From Amycolatopsis benzoatilytica AK 16/65 (GTDB taxonomy: Bacteria > Actinomycetota > Actinomycetes > Mycobacteriales > Pseudonocardiaceae), in the NCBI RefSeq assembly GCF_000383915.1, contig NZ_KB912942.1:2773195-2837194 (forward strand): DNA of 64,000 bases, given 5' to 3'. Shown here one piece after another: positions 55,625-63,540 of this stretch (positions are counted from its first letter, which is position 1; every line of letters begins with the position of its first letter). The position numbers were made by a program, and so were the translations under genes. Under the pieces are notes generated by a model, which saw nothing but the letters and a program-made list of their open reading frames with translations, made no database searches and was not told the DNA's origin.

Positions 55625-56562
55625 CGGCGCACCGCCGTCTTCGGGTCGAGCGCGTCGCGAAGCCCGTCGCCGAGCATGTTGAACGCCAGCGTCGCGACGA
55701 ACAGCGCGGCCCCGGGGAAGATCAGGAACATCGGATCGGTCTGCACCCAGTTGATCGCGTCGCTGATGGACCGGCCCCAGCTCGGCGTGGGCGGCGGGAT
55801 GCCGACGCCGAGGAACGAGAGGGCGGCCTCCAGCCCGATGTTCGCCGGGATGGTCACGGTCGCCAGCACGATGATCGGCGCCCACAGGTTCGGCAGCAGC
55901 TCGTGCCGGAACACGTGCCCGCCGCCCGCGCCGAGCGCTCGGGCCGCCTTGACGAAGTCGCGGTTGCGCAGGCTGAGCGTCTGCGCGCGGACGACCCGGG
56001 CCACCTTCGGCCAGCCGAACAGGCCGATCACCGCGATCAGCAGCAGCGGACGAGGGATCGACTGCGGAGCGACCGCGCCGAGCGCGATCATGAAGATCAG
56101 CTGCGGGAATCCGAGGAGCACGTCGGTCACCCGGCTCACCACGGTGTCCCACCAGCCGCCGGCGTATCCGGCGCTCGCGCCGAGCAGCACGCCCAGCAGC
56201 ACCGAAACGACAGTCGCGGCGAGCCCGATCAGGAACGATGTGCGCGCGCCGTACGCGACGACCGCGAACAGGTCGCGTCCGGTCAGCGGCTCGACGCCGA
56301 ACCAATGGCTGCCGCTGATGCCGCCGAGAAATCCGGCTCCGGTTCCGTCCGCCGGATTCAGCAGTTCGGTGTGGTAGGTGTAGGGGTCCTGGCCCTCGAT
56401 CAGCGCGAGCAGCGGCGCGGCGAGAGCGGTGACGATCACCAGCACGATGACGACGGCGCTGGCCTGGGCCCAGCGGTCGTGCCGCAGCGTGCGCCACAGG
56501 TTCCGCGACGCCGGAGCGGCCGCCGGGACCGGGGCGCCGCCCGGCGACAGGATGTCGGACAA
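55621..56562 (-). CDS. ABC transporter permease, DppC type
   Basis: A 313-residue permease and the first gene of the operon dppC-dppB-SBP-dppDF. The N-terminal OppC_N helix (about 35-55), GVEPLTGRDLFAVVAYGARTS, and the EAA loop VKAARALGAGGGHVFRHELLPN identify it. TTG 56562 is the only start that fits. A nearby ATG at 56573 is out of frame. GGGGAA is 5 bases upstream. A TTG first codon may limit synthesis. Confidence 0.9.
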   Translation of the reverse strand: MSDILSPGGAPVPAAAPASRNLWRTLRHDRWAQASAVVIVLVIVTALAAPLLALIEGQDPYTYHTELLNPADGTGAGFLGGISGSHWFGVEPLTGRDLFAVVAYGARTSFLIGLAATVVSVLLGVLLGASAGYAGGWWDTVVSRVTDVLLGFPQLIFMIALGAVAPQSIPRPLLLIAVIGLFGWPKVARVVRAQTLSLRNRDFVKAARALGAGGGHVFRHELLPNLWAPIIVLATVTIPANIGLEAALSFLGVGIPPPTPSWGRSISDAINWVQTDPMFLIFPGAALFVATLAFNMLGDGLRDALDPKTAVRR

Positions 56563-56882
56563 CGGTTCCCCATGCAGATCAGCGTTACTTGACGACGTGA
56601 CAGTAAAGAACCTGAAGGAAATTCACCATGATGGCTTAGACCATCTCGCATCGTGAGATCCGGACGGCTTCTCTGCCACCGCCGCCGGTGATGCCGTTTA
56701 CGCAGGTCGCCGGCGACCCGGCGGTTCGGACAGCACGCCGGGCGAACGATCTTCCCGCCACCGTTGTCGTCACCCGTTCGGGCGCAGTCCCGGGACCGCG
56801 GGCTGACTCCGATTGTGCCGCCGCCCGTCCGGCGGTGGACTGGTCCACCTACCCAGTCTCATGCGGACGGAAGGACCCGCCG
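56563..56882. other. Divergent promoter region, no gene seen
   Basis: 320 bases between dppC and the protease gene. The part at 56585-56650 is clearly AT-richer than its surroundings and should hold the dpp operon promoter. It includes a short dyad TCTC-GCATCGT-GAGA at about 56643-56657. Upstream in-frame codons of the protease gene read through here but lack coding bias. Confidence 0.5.
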
Positions 56883-57545
56883 ATGTCTGGCTGCTCACCT
56901 CGCAAGCTGGCCGGGGTGCTGATTTCCTGGGCCGCGGCCGCCTTGCTGATCTGCCCGGTCGTGTCCGCGGCGCCGTTGCCGGCCGGTGCCGCGGTGCACG
57001 GCGGCGACGCGATGTACACCGTCTCGCCGGGACCCGGCCGCGAGCCGTACTACTGCTCGGCGGGGTTCGCGATCCTCGTCAACGGCGTCCGGTACCTCCT
57101 CACCGCCGGGCACTGCACCGAACACGGGCTCGACTGGAAAGACGTCGGCCCGAACGCGGACACCCATTTCCCCCTGACCGACTACGGCCGCGTGCGGTAC
57201 TCCGCCGGCTCCGGGCACACCCAGGTCGACCTCTACGACGGCCGCACCCAGCGGATCCTGCGCGCGGGCACCCCTCGGGTCGGGCAACTGGTGTGCAAGA
57301 GCGGCATGACCACGAAGAAGACGTGCGGGAAGGTACTCGGCCTCGATCAGACCGTGAACTACGGCGACGGGAAGCAGGTGGTCGGCGCGATCGCCACCGA
57401 CATCCCGGTCGGGAGCGGCGACAGCGGCGGTCCGTTGTTCTTCGCCGGCGTCGGCTACGGCGTGCTGTCCGGCGGGAACAGCCACGTCAGCTTCTTCCAG
57501 CCGCTGCCGCCCGTACTCACCGCCTACGGCGCCACTCTCGCCTGA
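56883..57545 (+). CDS. Secreted trypsin-like (S1 family) serine protease
   Basis: A 220-residue exported protease. The signal peptide is at about 1-30 (LISWAAAALLICPVVSAA). The chymotrypsin-fold triad is visible: His77 in LLTAGHC, Asp116 in QVDLYD and Ser181 in GSGDSGGP. Cys58-Cys78 around the His and Cys138-Cys148 are likely disulfides. It lacks the long pro-region of streptogrisins, so it is the short, S1-type form found in many actinomycetes. GGAAGGA precedes ATG 56883 by 7 bases. Monocistronic. Confidence 0.88.
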   Translation: MSGCSPRKLAGVLISWAAAALLICPVVSAAPLPAGAAVHGGDAMYTVSPGPGREPYYCSAGFAILVNGVRYLLTAGHCTEHGLDWKDVGPNADTHFPLTDYGRVRYSAGSGHTQVDLYDGRTQRILRAGTPRVGQLVCKSGMTTKKTCGKVLGLDQTVNYGDGKQVVGAIATDIPVGSGDSGGPLFFAGVGYGVLSGGNSHVSFFQPLPPVLTAYGATLA

Positions 57546-57637
57546 AGGTCGCCGTCGCCCAGGTCCGGGCGGGGAACGACGCCGCTCCGCCTTGGGCTCC
57601 TGATGTTGCGCTCAAAACGGCGGAGAGGTCCGGGACG

Positions 57638-59221
57638 TCACGACCGCGCTAGGTCCGCGTGCCCTTCCCGCAGCGCCCGTTTCACGATCTTCCCGCTCGG
57701 GTTCTTCGGCAGCGCGTCGACGAACACCACGTACTTCGGGCACTTGTACCCGGCCAGGTGCGCGCGGGCGTGCGCGAGCACCTCGGCCTCGGTGAGCGTC
57801 ACGCCATCGCGCGGCACGACCGCCGCCGTGACCGCCTCGATCCAGTGCGGATGCGCGACCCCGAACACCGCGACCTCGGCGATCCCGTCGAGGAGGTACA
57901 GCGCTTCCTCGACCTCGCGGCTCGCGACGTTCTCGCCGCCGGTCTTGATCATGTCCTTCTTGCGGTCCACCACGGACAGATAGCCCTCGTCGTCCAGCAC
58001 GCCGAGATCGCCGGAGTGGAACCAGCCGCCCTCGAACGCCGCGGCGGTCTTCTCCTCGTCCTCGTAGTAGCCGAGCGTCGCGTGCGGACTGCGATGCACG
58101 ATCTCGCCGACCTCGCCGGGCGGCAGCTCGCGGCCGGTCTCGTCGACGATCCGGGTCTCCACGTTGATCGACGCGCGCCCGGCCGAGCCCGCCTTCGCCA
58201 TCTGCTCGTGCGGACGCAGGATGGTGGCCAGCGGGGCCATTTCGGTCTGGCCGTAGAAGTTCCACAGCTGCACGTCGGGCAGCCGGCGGGAAAGTTCGCG
58301 CAGCACCTCGGCGGGCATCGGGGACGCGCCGTAGTAGCCCTTGCGCAGGCTGGACAGATCGGTCGTGTCGAACGCCGGGTGCCGCAGCAGCGAAATCCAC
58401 ACCGTCGGCGGCGCGAACAGCTTCGTCGCCCGCTCCCGCTCGACCGCGGCGAGCAGCGCGGCCGGGTCCGGACCGGGCAGGATCACGCTGGTGGCGCCGA
58501 GGTAGACGTCGACGGACAGGAAGCAGTCCAGCTGCGCGCAGTGGTAGAGCGGCAGCGAGTGGACTTCGATGTCGTCGCCGGTCATGCTTCCGTCGATCGC
58601 GCAGGAGACGTACTCGGCGATCAGCGACCGGCTGGACAGCATGACGCCCTTCGGCCGCGATTCGGTGCCGGAGGTGTACATCAGCCGCAGCGGGTCGTCG
58701 TCGCCGACCGGCACGTTCGGCGCGGTTTCGTCGCCGGGCTGATCGATCCACGCCGAGATGTCCTCCCAGCCGTCCCGGCTGCCGCCGATCCGGCCCCGGA
58801 ACGCCTCGGCGCGGCCCGCGAGCGCCGCCGAGGCGGTGTCCAGCAGCGCGTCCTCGGCGATCAGGCCGGACACTCCGGCGTGGCCGAGAATGAACGCGAT
58901 TTCCTCCGCGCCCAGCATGAAGTTGACGGGCACCAGGACGACACCCAGTTTGGCGGTGGCGTAGACCAGGACCGCGTACTCCCAGCAGTTGTGACTGAGC
59001 AGCGCGAGCCGGTCGCCCTTCGCGAGACCGTGCGCGGCGAGCCGGTTGGCACACCGGTTGACTGCGGCGTCGAAGTCGCGATAGCTCACCCGGCGCTCGC
59101 CGGCGACGATCGCGAGCTTGTCCGGATGCCGCAACGCGGTACGGCGCAGGAGATCCCCGACGGAATGCTGACGGGCGTGCTGGATCGCGTCCGCCGTTTC
59201 GGCGCTGAACGGGCTCGGCAT
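57638..59221 (-). CDS. AMP-forming acyl-CoA synthetase (fatty-acid CoA ligase, FadD-like)
   Basis: A 527-residue ANL-family ligase. The ATP-binding P-loop-like motif is YTSGTESRPKGVML. Others are FYGQTEMAPLA, FHSGDLGVLDDEGYLSVVDRKKDMIKTGGENVASREVEEAL and the catalytic Lys in NPSGKIVKR. The opening FSAETADAIQHARQHSVGDLLRRTALRHPDK resembles medium- and long-chain acyl-CoA synthetases of actinomycetes. ATG 59221 has a poor ribosome site. Substrate chain is not predictable. No fatty-acid genes adjoin it. Confidence 0.9.
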   Translation of the reverse strand: MPSPFSAETADAIQHARQHSVGDLLRRTALRHPDKLAIVAGERRVSYRDFDAAVNRCANRLAAHGLAKGDRLALLSHNCWEYAVLVYATAKLGVVLVPVNFMLGAEEIAFILGHAGVSGLIAEDALLDTASAALAGRAEAFRGRIGGSRDGWEDISAWIDQPGDETAPNVPVGDDDPLRLMYTSGTESRPKGVMLSSRSLIAEYVSCAIDGSMTGDDIEVHSLPLYHCAQLDCFLSVDVYLGATSVILPGPDPAALLAAVERERATKLFAPPTVWISLLRHPAFDTTDLSSLRKGYYGASPMPAEVLRELSRRLPDVQLWNFYGQTEMAPLATILRPHEQMAKAGSAGRASINVETRIVDETGRELPPGEVGEIVHRSPHATLGYYEDEEKTAAAFEGGWFHSGDLGVLDDEGYLSVVDRKKDMIKTGGENVASREVEEALYLLDGIAEVAVFGVAHPHWIEAVTAAVVPRDGVTLTEAEVLAHARAHLAGYKCPKYVVFVDALPKNPSGKIVKRALREGHADLARS

Positions 59222-59338
59222 AGCGGGAGTGTCATCCACCGCGGCGCGCGGCGCAAGCAGCGCGGGCGCGGGTCGCCCGGTGCCGCGCCGCACCGACCGG
59301 ATCTGCCCGGCACCCTCGGTAAGCTCTCCGCCACGCCC

Positions 59339-59763
59339 GTGGACAAGAGCGTGGACGAGGCCGAAGCCGTCGTCGTGCTGCTCGTCGTGTGGCTGGGGAC
59401 CTGCGGCCCTGGCGGGTTCGACGAGACCACGGTCGCGGGGCGCCGCGGAGACAATCACCTGCCGAGGCGCGTCGGGCCGCTCAGCCACCAGCCGCTCTAC
59501 CGCGAGCCGAAGCAGGCTGCGGACTCCTGCTTCGGCTGCGTGACCGCAGCCGGAGCAGCGACCGACCAGGGCTGCTGCGCCGCCGCGACTGGCGCGGAAC
59601 ATCGTTACCCGGCAACCGGTCCCGCGCTCGACCGCACCTTCTGCGAGGTCCGGGATGGACTGTCCACTGTGGTCGGGAGGGACGCCTCCGCTCCCGACCT
59701 CAGCACCGCGACCGCTCCAGCGAGCGAACGGATGACCCGCTGGCGTTCGGCGAACCGGACTGA
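59339..59763 (+). CDS. Possible coding region of unknown function, uncertain 3' end
   Basis: From GTG 59339 the plus-strand frame shows strong G/C third positions, G-rich first positions and balanced residues (VDKSVDEAEAVVVLLVVWLG, then a Cys-rich part DSCFGCVTAAGAATDQGCC). No family is recognised. The frame has no stop until 60148, and its last 125 codons run antisense to the YrdB-like gene with composition typical of non-coding frames. A stop at 59761-59763 in the +1-shifted frame follows a natural-looking end (DDPLAFGEPD), so a frameshift near 59735 is possible. TAAGCT at 59320-59325 could be the -10. Confidence 0.4.
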
Positions 59764-59769
59764 GCCGGC

Positions 59770-60135
59770 TCAGCCGTCCTTGGCCCACACCCGCACGGCG
59801 ACCGCCACCGCGATCCCGGCGACGCCCAGGACGATGCCCGGCACCAGCAGCCCGGAAGCGATCAACCCGAGCGCCGCCACCCCGAACAGCCCTGCCTCGA
59901 GGAAGAACCGCGTCGGTTCCGGGCTGCGCCGCTTCGCCCGCGGCGCGATCACCAGTCCCCAGATCACCCCCGCGAGCGTCGGCCACAACACGGCCGCCAG
60001 GATGTTCAGGAACACACCGCCGCCGAGCCGCGCGCCGGCTACCGCGAGCCCGGCCAGCAGCGCCAGCTCGGTCAGGAAGCGAACGACGAGCACTACGCCG
60101 GGGAAGCCGCGCAATTCGGGCCGAGTGGTGGTCAC
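59770..60135 (-). CDS. YrdB family (DUF2568) small membrane protein
   Basis: A 121-residue protein with four TM helices: FPGVVLVVRFLTELALLAGLA, GVFLNILAAVLWPTLAGVIWGL, FFLEAGLFGVAALGLIASG and LVPGIVLGVAGIAVAVAV. The conserved W-G-x-x-x-A-P-R-x-K-R segment between helices 2 and 3 is the DUF2568 mark. Function unknown across the family. It is monocistronic, with a hairpin of the next gene right upstream. Confidence 0.85.
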   Translation of the reverse strand: MTTTRPELRGFPGVVLVVRFLTELALLAGLAVAGARLGGGVFLNILAAVLWPTLAGVIWGLVIAPRAKRRSPEPTRFFLEAGLFGVAALGLIASGLLVPGIVLGVAGIAVAVAVRVWAKDG

Positions 60136-60157
60136 CCGGCGAGCCTAACGGCCGGGC

Positions 60158-60181
60158 CCGCACTCCGTACGCGGAGTGCGG
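60158..60181 (-). terminator. Hairpin terminator of the GH25 gene
   Basis: CCGCACTCCG and CGGAGTGCGG pair perfectly around TACG, 14 bases after the muramidase stop and before the next minus-strand gene. Confidence 0.7.
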
Positions 60182-60194
60182 AACCCGGATTCGC

Positions 60195-61466
60195 TCAGCG
60201 CCGCGAGACGACTCGCGACAGCGTCATCAGGATCATTCCGAACACCAGCAGCGCCGCGCCGAACACGGCCAGCCGCGGGGTGTTGGCGTTGGTGCCGGTT
60301 TGCGCCAGCGCCTTGGTCTGCGCAGTGGCCGCCGGTGCGGCCGCCTTCGCTGGCTTGCTGGTGACGACCTTCTGCGGCAGGGACTTAGGCGTCACGTTCG
60401 CGACGTCGTGCACCCGCGCGGTCAGCAGGTCCTGGCGCTTCGCGTCGGACAGCGAGGCCGGCGGGTTCGCCTGCTTGCCGCCCGCCCAGACGAGACCGCT
60501 GATGTCCTTCGGCTTCGCCGTGGAGGTGGCCGGCTTCGCCACCGCCGAAGACGGGCCAGCCGTCGTGGTCGGGCTCGCCGTCGGCGTGCTCGTCGGAGTC
60601 TTGCTCGGCGTCTTCGTCGCGGTGCTCGACGAACTGCTCGGCGTCGTGGCCGGCGTCGACGGCTCGGTGCTCGTCGGCTTCGCCGAGGTCGGCGTCGTGA
60701 CCGGCGGCGCCTCGCTCTTGGGGGCGTCGCCGCCGGCGAGCTTCAGCAGCTGAGCCATCGAGCCGTTGAACGAGTCCTGGTCGCCGGGCTTGTTGCCGGA
60801 GTCCGAGTACTGCCAGATCGAGTAGTACCGCCAGCCGGCGGGCAGCGGGCCGGCGCTGCTCGCGTACCGCGCGATGAACAGCGGGTGCGTGTCGCCGAAC
60901 GCCGCCGAGTTGCCGGTGCAGGTCTTCCACCAGTCCGTGGTGGTGTAGAGCATCGGCCAGCGCGTGGTCTTCGCGTGCACCCGTTCGGAGAACGACCGCA
61001 CCCACGACACCATGTCCGGCTGCGACAGGCCGAAACAGGTCGAGCCGTGCGGGTTGTACTCGATGTCGAGCATCGGCGGCATCGTGCGGCCGTCCGCGGA
61101 CCAGCCCCCGCCGTGCGCGACGAAGTAGTCGGCCTGAGTCGCGCCGTCGGACACGTCGGGGCGCGCGAAGTGGTAGGCGCCGCGGACCATCCCGACGTTG
61201 TAGGAACCGTTGTACTGCTGCGCGAAGTACGGGTTGCGGTAGCCGGTGCCCTCGGTCGCCTTGACGTACGCGAAGCGCGCGCCGGCGTTCCAAGCCGCCT
61301 GCCAGTCCACATTGCCCTGATACCCGGACACGTCCATGCCCGGCACGTCGGCAGGCGCTGCCGTCGCCTGGGGCGCGTTCAGCAGCCCCAATGCTCCGCC
61401 GGCGACCACTGCCGCCGCCGCGACGACCGAACCCACCCGAGCCGCAATCCGCCTGGAGCGCCTCAT
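60195..61466 (-). CDS. Cell-wall-anchored GH25 muramidase (lysozyme)
   Basis: A 423-residue exported peptidoglycan hydrolase. Signal peptide at about 1-37 (RVGSVVAAAAVVAGGALGLL). The GH25 domain is at about 40-235: GMDVSGYQGNVDW with the first acid, YVKATEGTGYRNPYF, MLDIEYNPHG with the catalytic Asp/Glu pair, YTTTDWWKTC. A Ser/Thr/Pro-rich stalk (about 250-330) leads to a conserved-looking block (DISGLVWAGGKQANPP). A sorting signal ends the protein: LAQTG (387-391), a TM helix and SRVVSRR. LAxTG is the class E sortase motif of actinomycetes. GGGAG is upstream of ATG 61466. Probably acts in wall remodelling. Confidence 0.9.
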   Translation of the reverse strand: MRRSRRIAARVGSVVAAAAVVAGGALGLLNAPQATAAPADVPGMDVSGYQGNVDWQAAWNAGARFAYVKATEGTGYRNPYFAQQYNGSYNVGMVRGAYHFARPDVSDGATQADYFVAHGGGWSADGRTMPPMLDIEYNPHGSTCFGLSQPDMVSWVRSFSERVHAKTTRWPMLYTTTDWWKTCTGNSAAFGDTHPLFIARYASSAGPLPAGWRYYSIWQYSDSGNKPGDQDSFNGSMAQLLKLAGGDAPKSEAPPVTTPTSAKPTSTEPSTPATTPSSSSSTATKTPSKTPTSTPTASPTTTAGPSSAVAKPATSTAKPKDISGLVWAGGKQANPPASLSDAKRQDLLTARVHDVANVTPKSLPQKVVTSKPAKAAAPAATAQTKALAQTGTNANTPRLAVFGAALLVFGMILMTLSRVVSRR

Positions 61467-62161
61467 CCTCGAACTCCCTCTTTCCGTCCTTGCCCGACGG
61501 CGCTCCGGTCCTCCGCGTCTCTTCCCCAAGAACGGCTCCGGATCGCCTGGGCGCGACCAGTGTGTGTGACAGTTGGGACGCCTGTAAACCACTGAGTGTG
61601 ATGTGACAAGTGAGGCAGCTGGGATCTCCGCAGGTCAGCCACGGTTTCCGGAGAGCCGGGGCGGGGGAAACTCACCCACCCCGGGGTGCTGCCGGTTACT
61701 CCGGCCAGTCCGGCGGCAGTGTCGCGACAGTTCGGCGGACGTCCGGCCGCGAGCTCGCGGGGTTCGCCGGCAACGCCGAAGCGAGGCACCGGAGCACGGC
61801 TTCGGCAGACCCGCGGTCGCCAGCGAGAAGGCGGATTCCGGCACGACCCCTCTCTGACAGGCCAGAGTCCGGGAGAACCCCGCTTCCCCGCCGGCGAAGC
61901 TCTAGGCACCACCCCATTCGCCGCCAGACGAAGCTCCGGCACGACCCCCGCGCGCCGGCAAGCCGGTCGGCAGGACCGCGCCAGGCACCGCGACACGGCA
62001 AGCCGTTCACGAACAACCGGATCGCCCCGGAAACCGCTGCCCGCTTCGAGAATCCCCTGGCCACCGGCGCTGTTCCGCCGAGCGCCGGTAACCGTCCGGA
62101 CACTCAGCGTCAATCCCGCTGGCTCGTAGACAACAACTTGGCAACCGGCTTGACACCAGCT
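61467..62161. other. 700-bp intergenic region with degenerate direct repeats
   Basis: No supported gene. TGTGACA occurs at 61565-61571 and 61602-61608 in the AT-richer stretch before the GH25 gene and may be part of its control. At 61831-61850, 61889-61915 and 61922-61947 a degenerate unit like GAAGCTCCGGCACGACCCC is repeated three times. The open frames here have antisense-type composition. TTGACA at 62150-62155 is a -35 box for the sugar-transporter operon. Confidence 0.5.
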
Positions 62162-62199
62162 GTGGTCCGGACCACTCTGCAGGACATTGGTCTACACCA
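62162..62199. promoter_or_regulatory. Two DasR/NagR-type operators (dre sites)
   Basis: GTGGTCCGGACCAC (62162-62175) is a perfect 14-base palindrome, and TGGTCTACACCA (62188-62199) is a second copy. Both match the dre consensus core TGGTCTAGACCA recognised by DasR-type GntR proteins. The first lies just downstream of the TTGACA -35 and the second further downstream, 48 bases before the start codon of the binding-protein gene. Confidence 0.78.
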
Positions 62200-62247
62200 T
62201 TTGGCACCGGCCCCGCCGACGGCGGCCGGGCACGGAAAGGACGACAC

Positions 62248-63540
62248 GTGAAGCGCTGGCTCAAGCTGGCGGCGGGCGCCGCCGCCATCACGCTCGCGAC
62301 AGCCGGGTGTGCCGGCTCCGGCGGGAGTGACAACGCCTCGAGCGCTGGGGGCGCGCAGGACGGCAAGCTGACGGTCTGGCTGATGACCGGCTCCGCCCCG
62401 GACGCCCTCACCGCCTCGCTGAACAAGGAGTTCGAGGCGGCCCACCCGGGGGTCAAGGTCGACTACCAGATCCAGCAATGGAACGGCATCCAGCAGAAGC
62501 TGACCACCGCACTGGCCAGCGACACTCCGCCGGACGTAATCGAAGTCGGCAACACTCAGACCCCGGCCTTCGCTTCGCAGGGCGTGCTGGCGGATCTGAG
62601 CGGGGACGTGAACAACCTCAACGGCGCGCAGTGGCTCAAGGGCCTCAAGGCGTCCGGAGAGTACGACGGCAAGACCGTCGGCGTGCCGTTCTACGCCGCG
62701 AACCGCGAAGTGCTCTACCGCAAGGACATGTTCGAGCAGGCGGGCATCGCGAAGACGCCGGCGTCGAACGACGAATGGCTCGACGCGATCGGCAAGCTCA
62801 AGACCAAGTTCGGCAGCGACCCGCAGTTCCAGCCGCTCTACCTGCCGGGCCAGAACTGGTACGCGCTGTCCTCGTTCATCTGGGACAACGGCGGTGACAT
62901 CGCCAAGGCGGACGGCAAGAAGTTCACGTCGACGCTGAACACCCCGCAGGCCAAGGCCGGGCTGGAGTTCTACAAGAAGCTCGTCGACACCTCCGGCACC
63001 ACCGCGCCGAAGGACAACGACGAAGCCACGCCGCAGCAGGCGGGCATCTACGGCGGCGGCAAGGTCGCGATGTTCATCGGCACTCCGAACGAGGTCGCGA
63101 CCGCGGCCAAGACGGACCCGAGCATCACCGCGAAGACCGGTGCCTTCCCGATCCCGTCGAAGAACGCCGGCCAGTCCGCGCCGGTGTTCCTGGGCGGCTC
63201 GAACCTGGTCGTCCCGCTCAACAGCAAGCACCAGGACCTGGCCAAGGACTACCTGAAGCTGCTGACCAGCACCAAGTACATGACCCAGATCGCGGCGAGC
63301 GGCTTCGTGCCGGGCACCTCGACCGATCTCACCGCGCTGGACAAGGACCCGTTGGGCTCGGTGATGGCGAAGGCGTCGCAAAACGGCCACGCGATGCCGA
63401 CCAGCCCGAAGTGGGGCGAGGTCGAGTCCGGCCAGAACCCGCTGAAGGACATGCTGACCGCCTACCTGACCGGGAAGAAGACCCTGGACCAGGCCACGGC
63501 CGACGCGAACACCGCCCTCGACAAGATCATCGGCGGATGA
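62248..63540 (+). CDS. dasA: Sugar ABC transporter binding lipoprotein, DasA-like (N,N'-diacetylchitobiose)
   Basis: A 430-residue binding protein (SBP family 1). The lipoprotein signal ends LATAGC (Cys21). The mature part begins KLTVWLMTGSAPD and continues EFEAAHPGVKVDYQIQQWNG, LTTALASDTPPDVIEVGNTQ, LKASGEYDGKTVGVPFYAANR, LYLPGQNWYALSSFIWDNGG, FLGGSNLVVPLNSKHQD, in close parallel with Streptomyces DasA. Two dre-like operators in front support GlcNAc/chitobiose regulation. GGAAAGGA is 7 bases before GTG 62248. The permease gene overlaps its stop by 4 bases (ATGA). Confidence 0.82.
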   Translation: MKRWLKLAAGAAAITLATAGCAGSGGSDNASSAGGAQDGKLTVWLMTGSAPDALTASLNKEFEAAHPGVKVDYQIQQWNGIQQKLTTALASDTPPDVIEVGNTQTPAFASQGVLADLSGDVNNLNGAQWLKGLKASGEYDGKTVGVPFYAANREVLYRKDMFEQAGIAKTPASNDEWLDAIGKLKTKFGSDPQFQPLYLPGQNWYALSSFIWDNGGDIAKADGKKFTSTLNTPQAKAGLEFYKKLVDTSGTTAPKDNDEATPQQAGIYGGGKVAMFIGTPNEVATAAKTDPSITAKTGAFPIPSKNAGQSAPVFLGGSNLVVPLNSKHQDLAKDYLKLLTSTKYMTQIAASGFVPGTSTDLTALDKDPLGSVMAKASQNGHAMPTSPKWGEVESGQNPLKDMLTAYLTGKKTLDQATADANTALDKIIGG

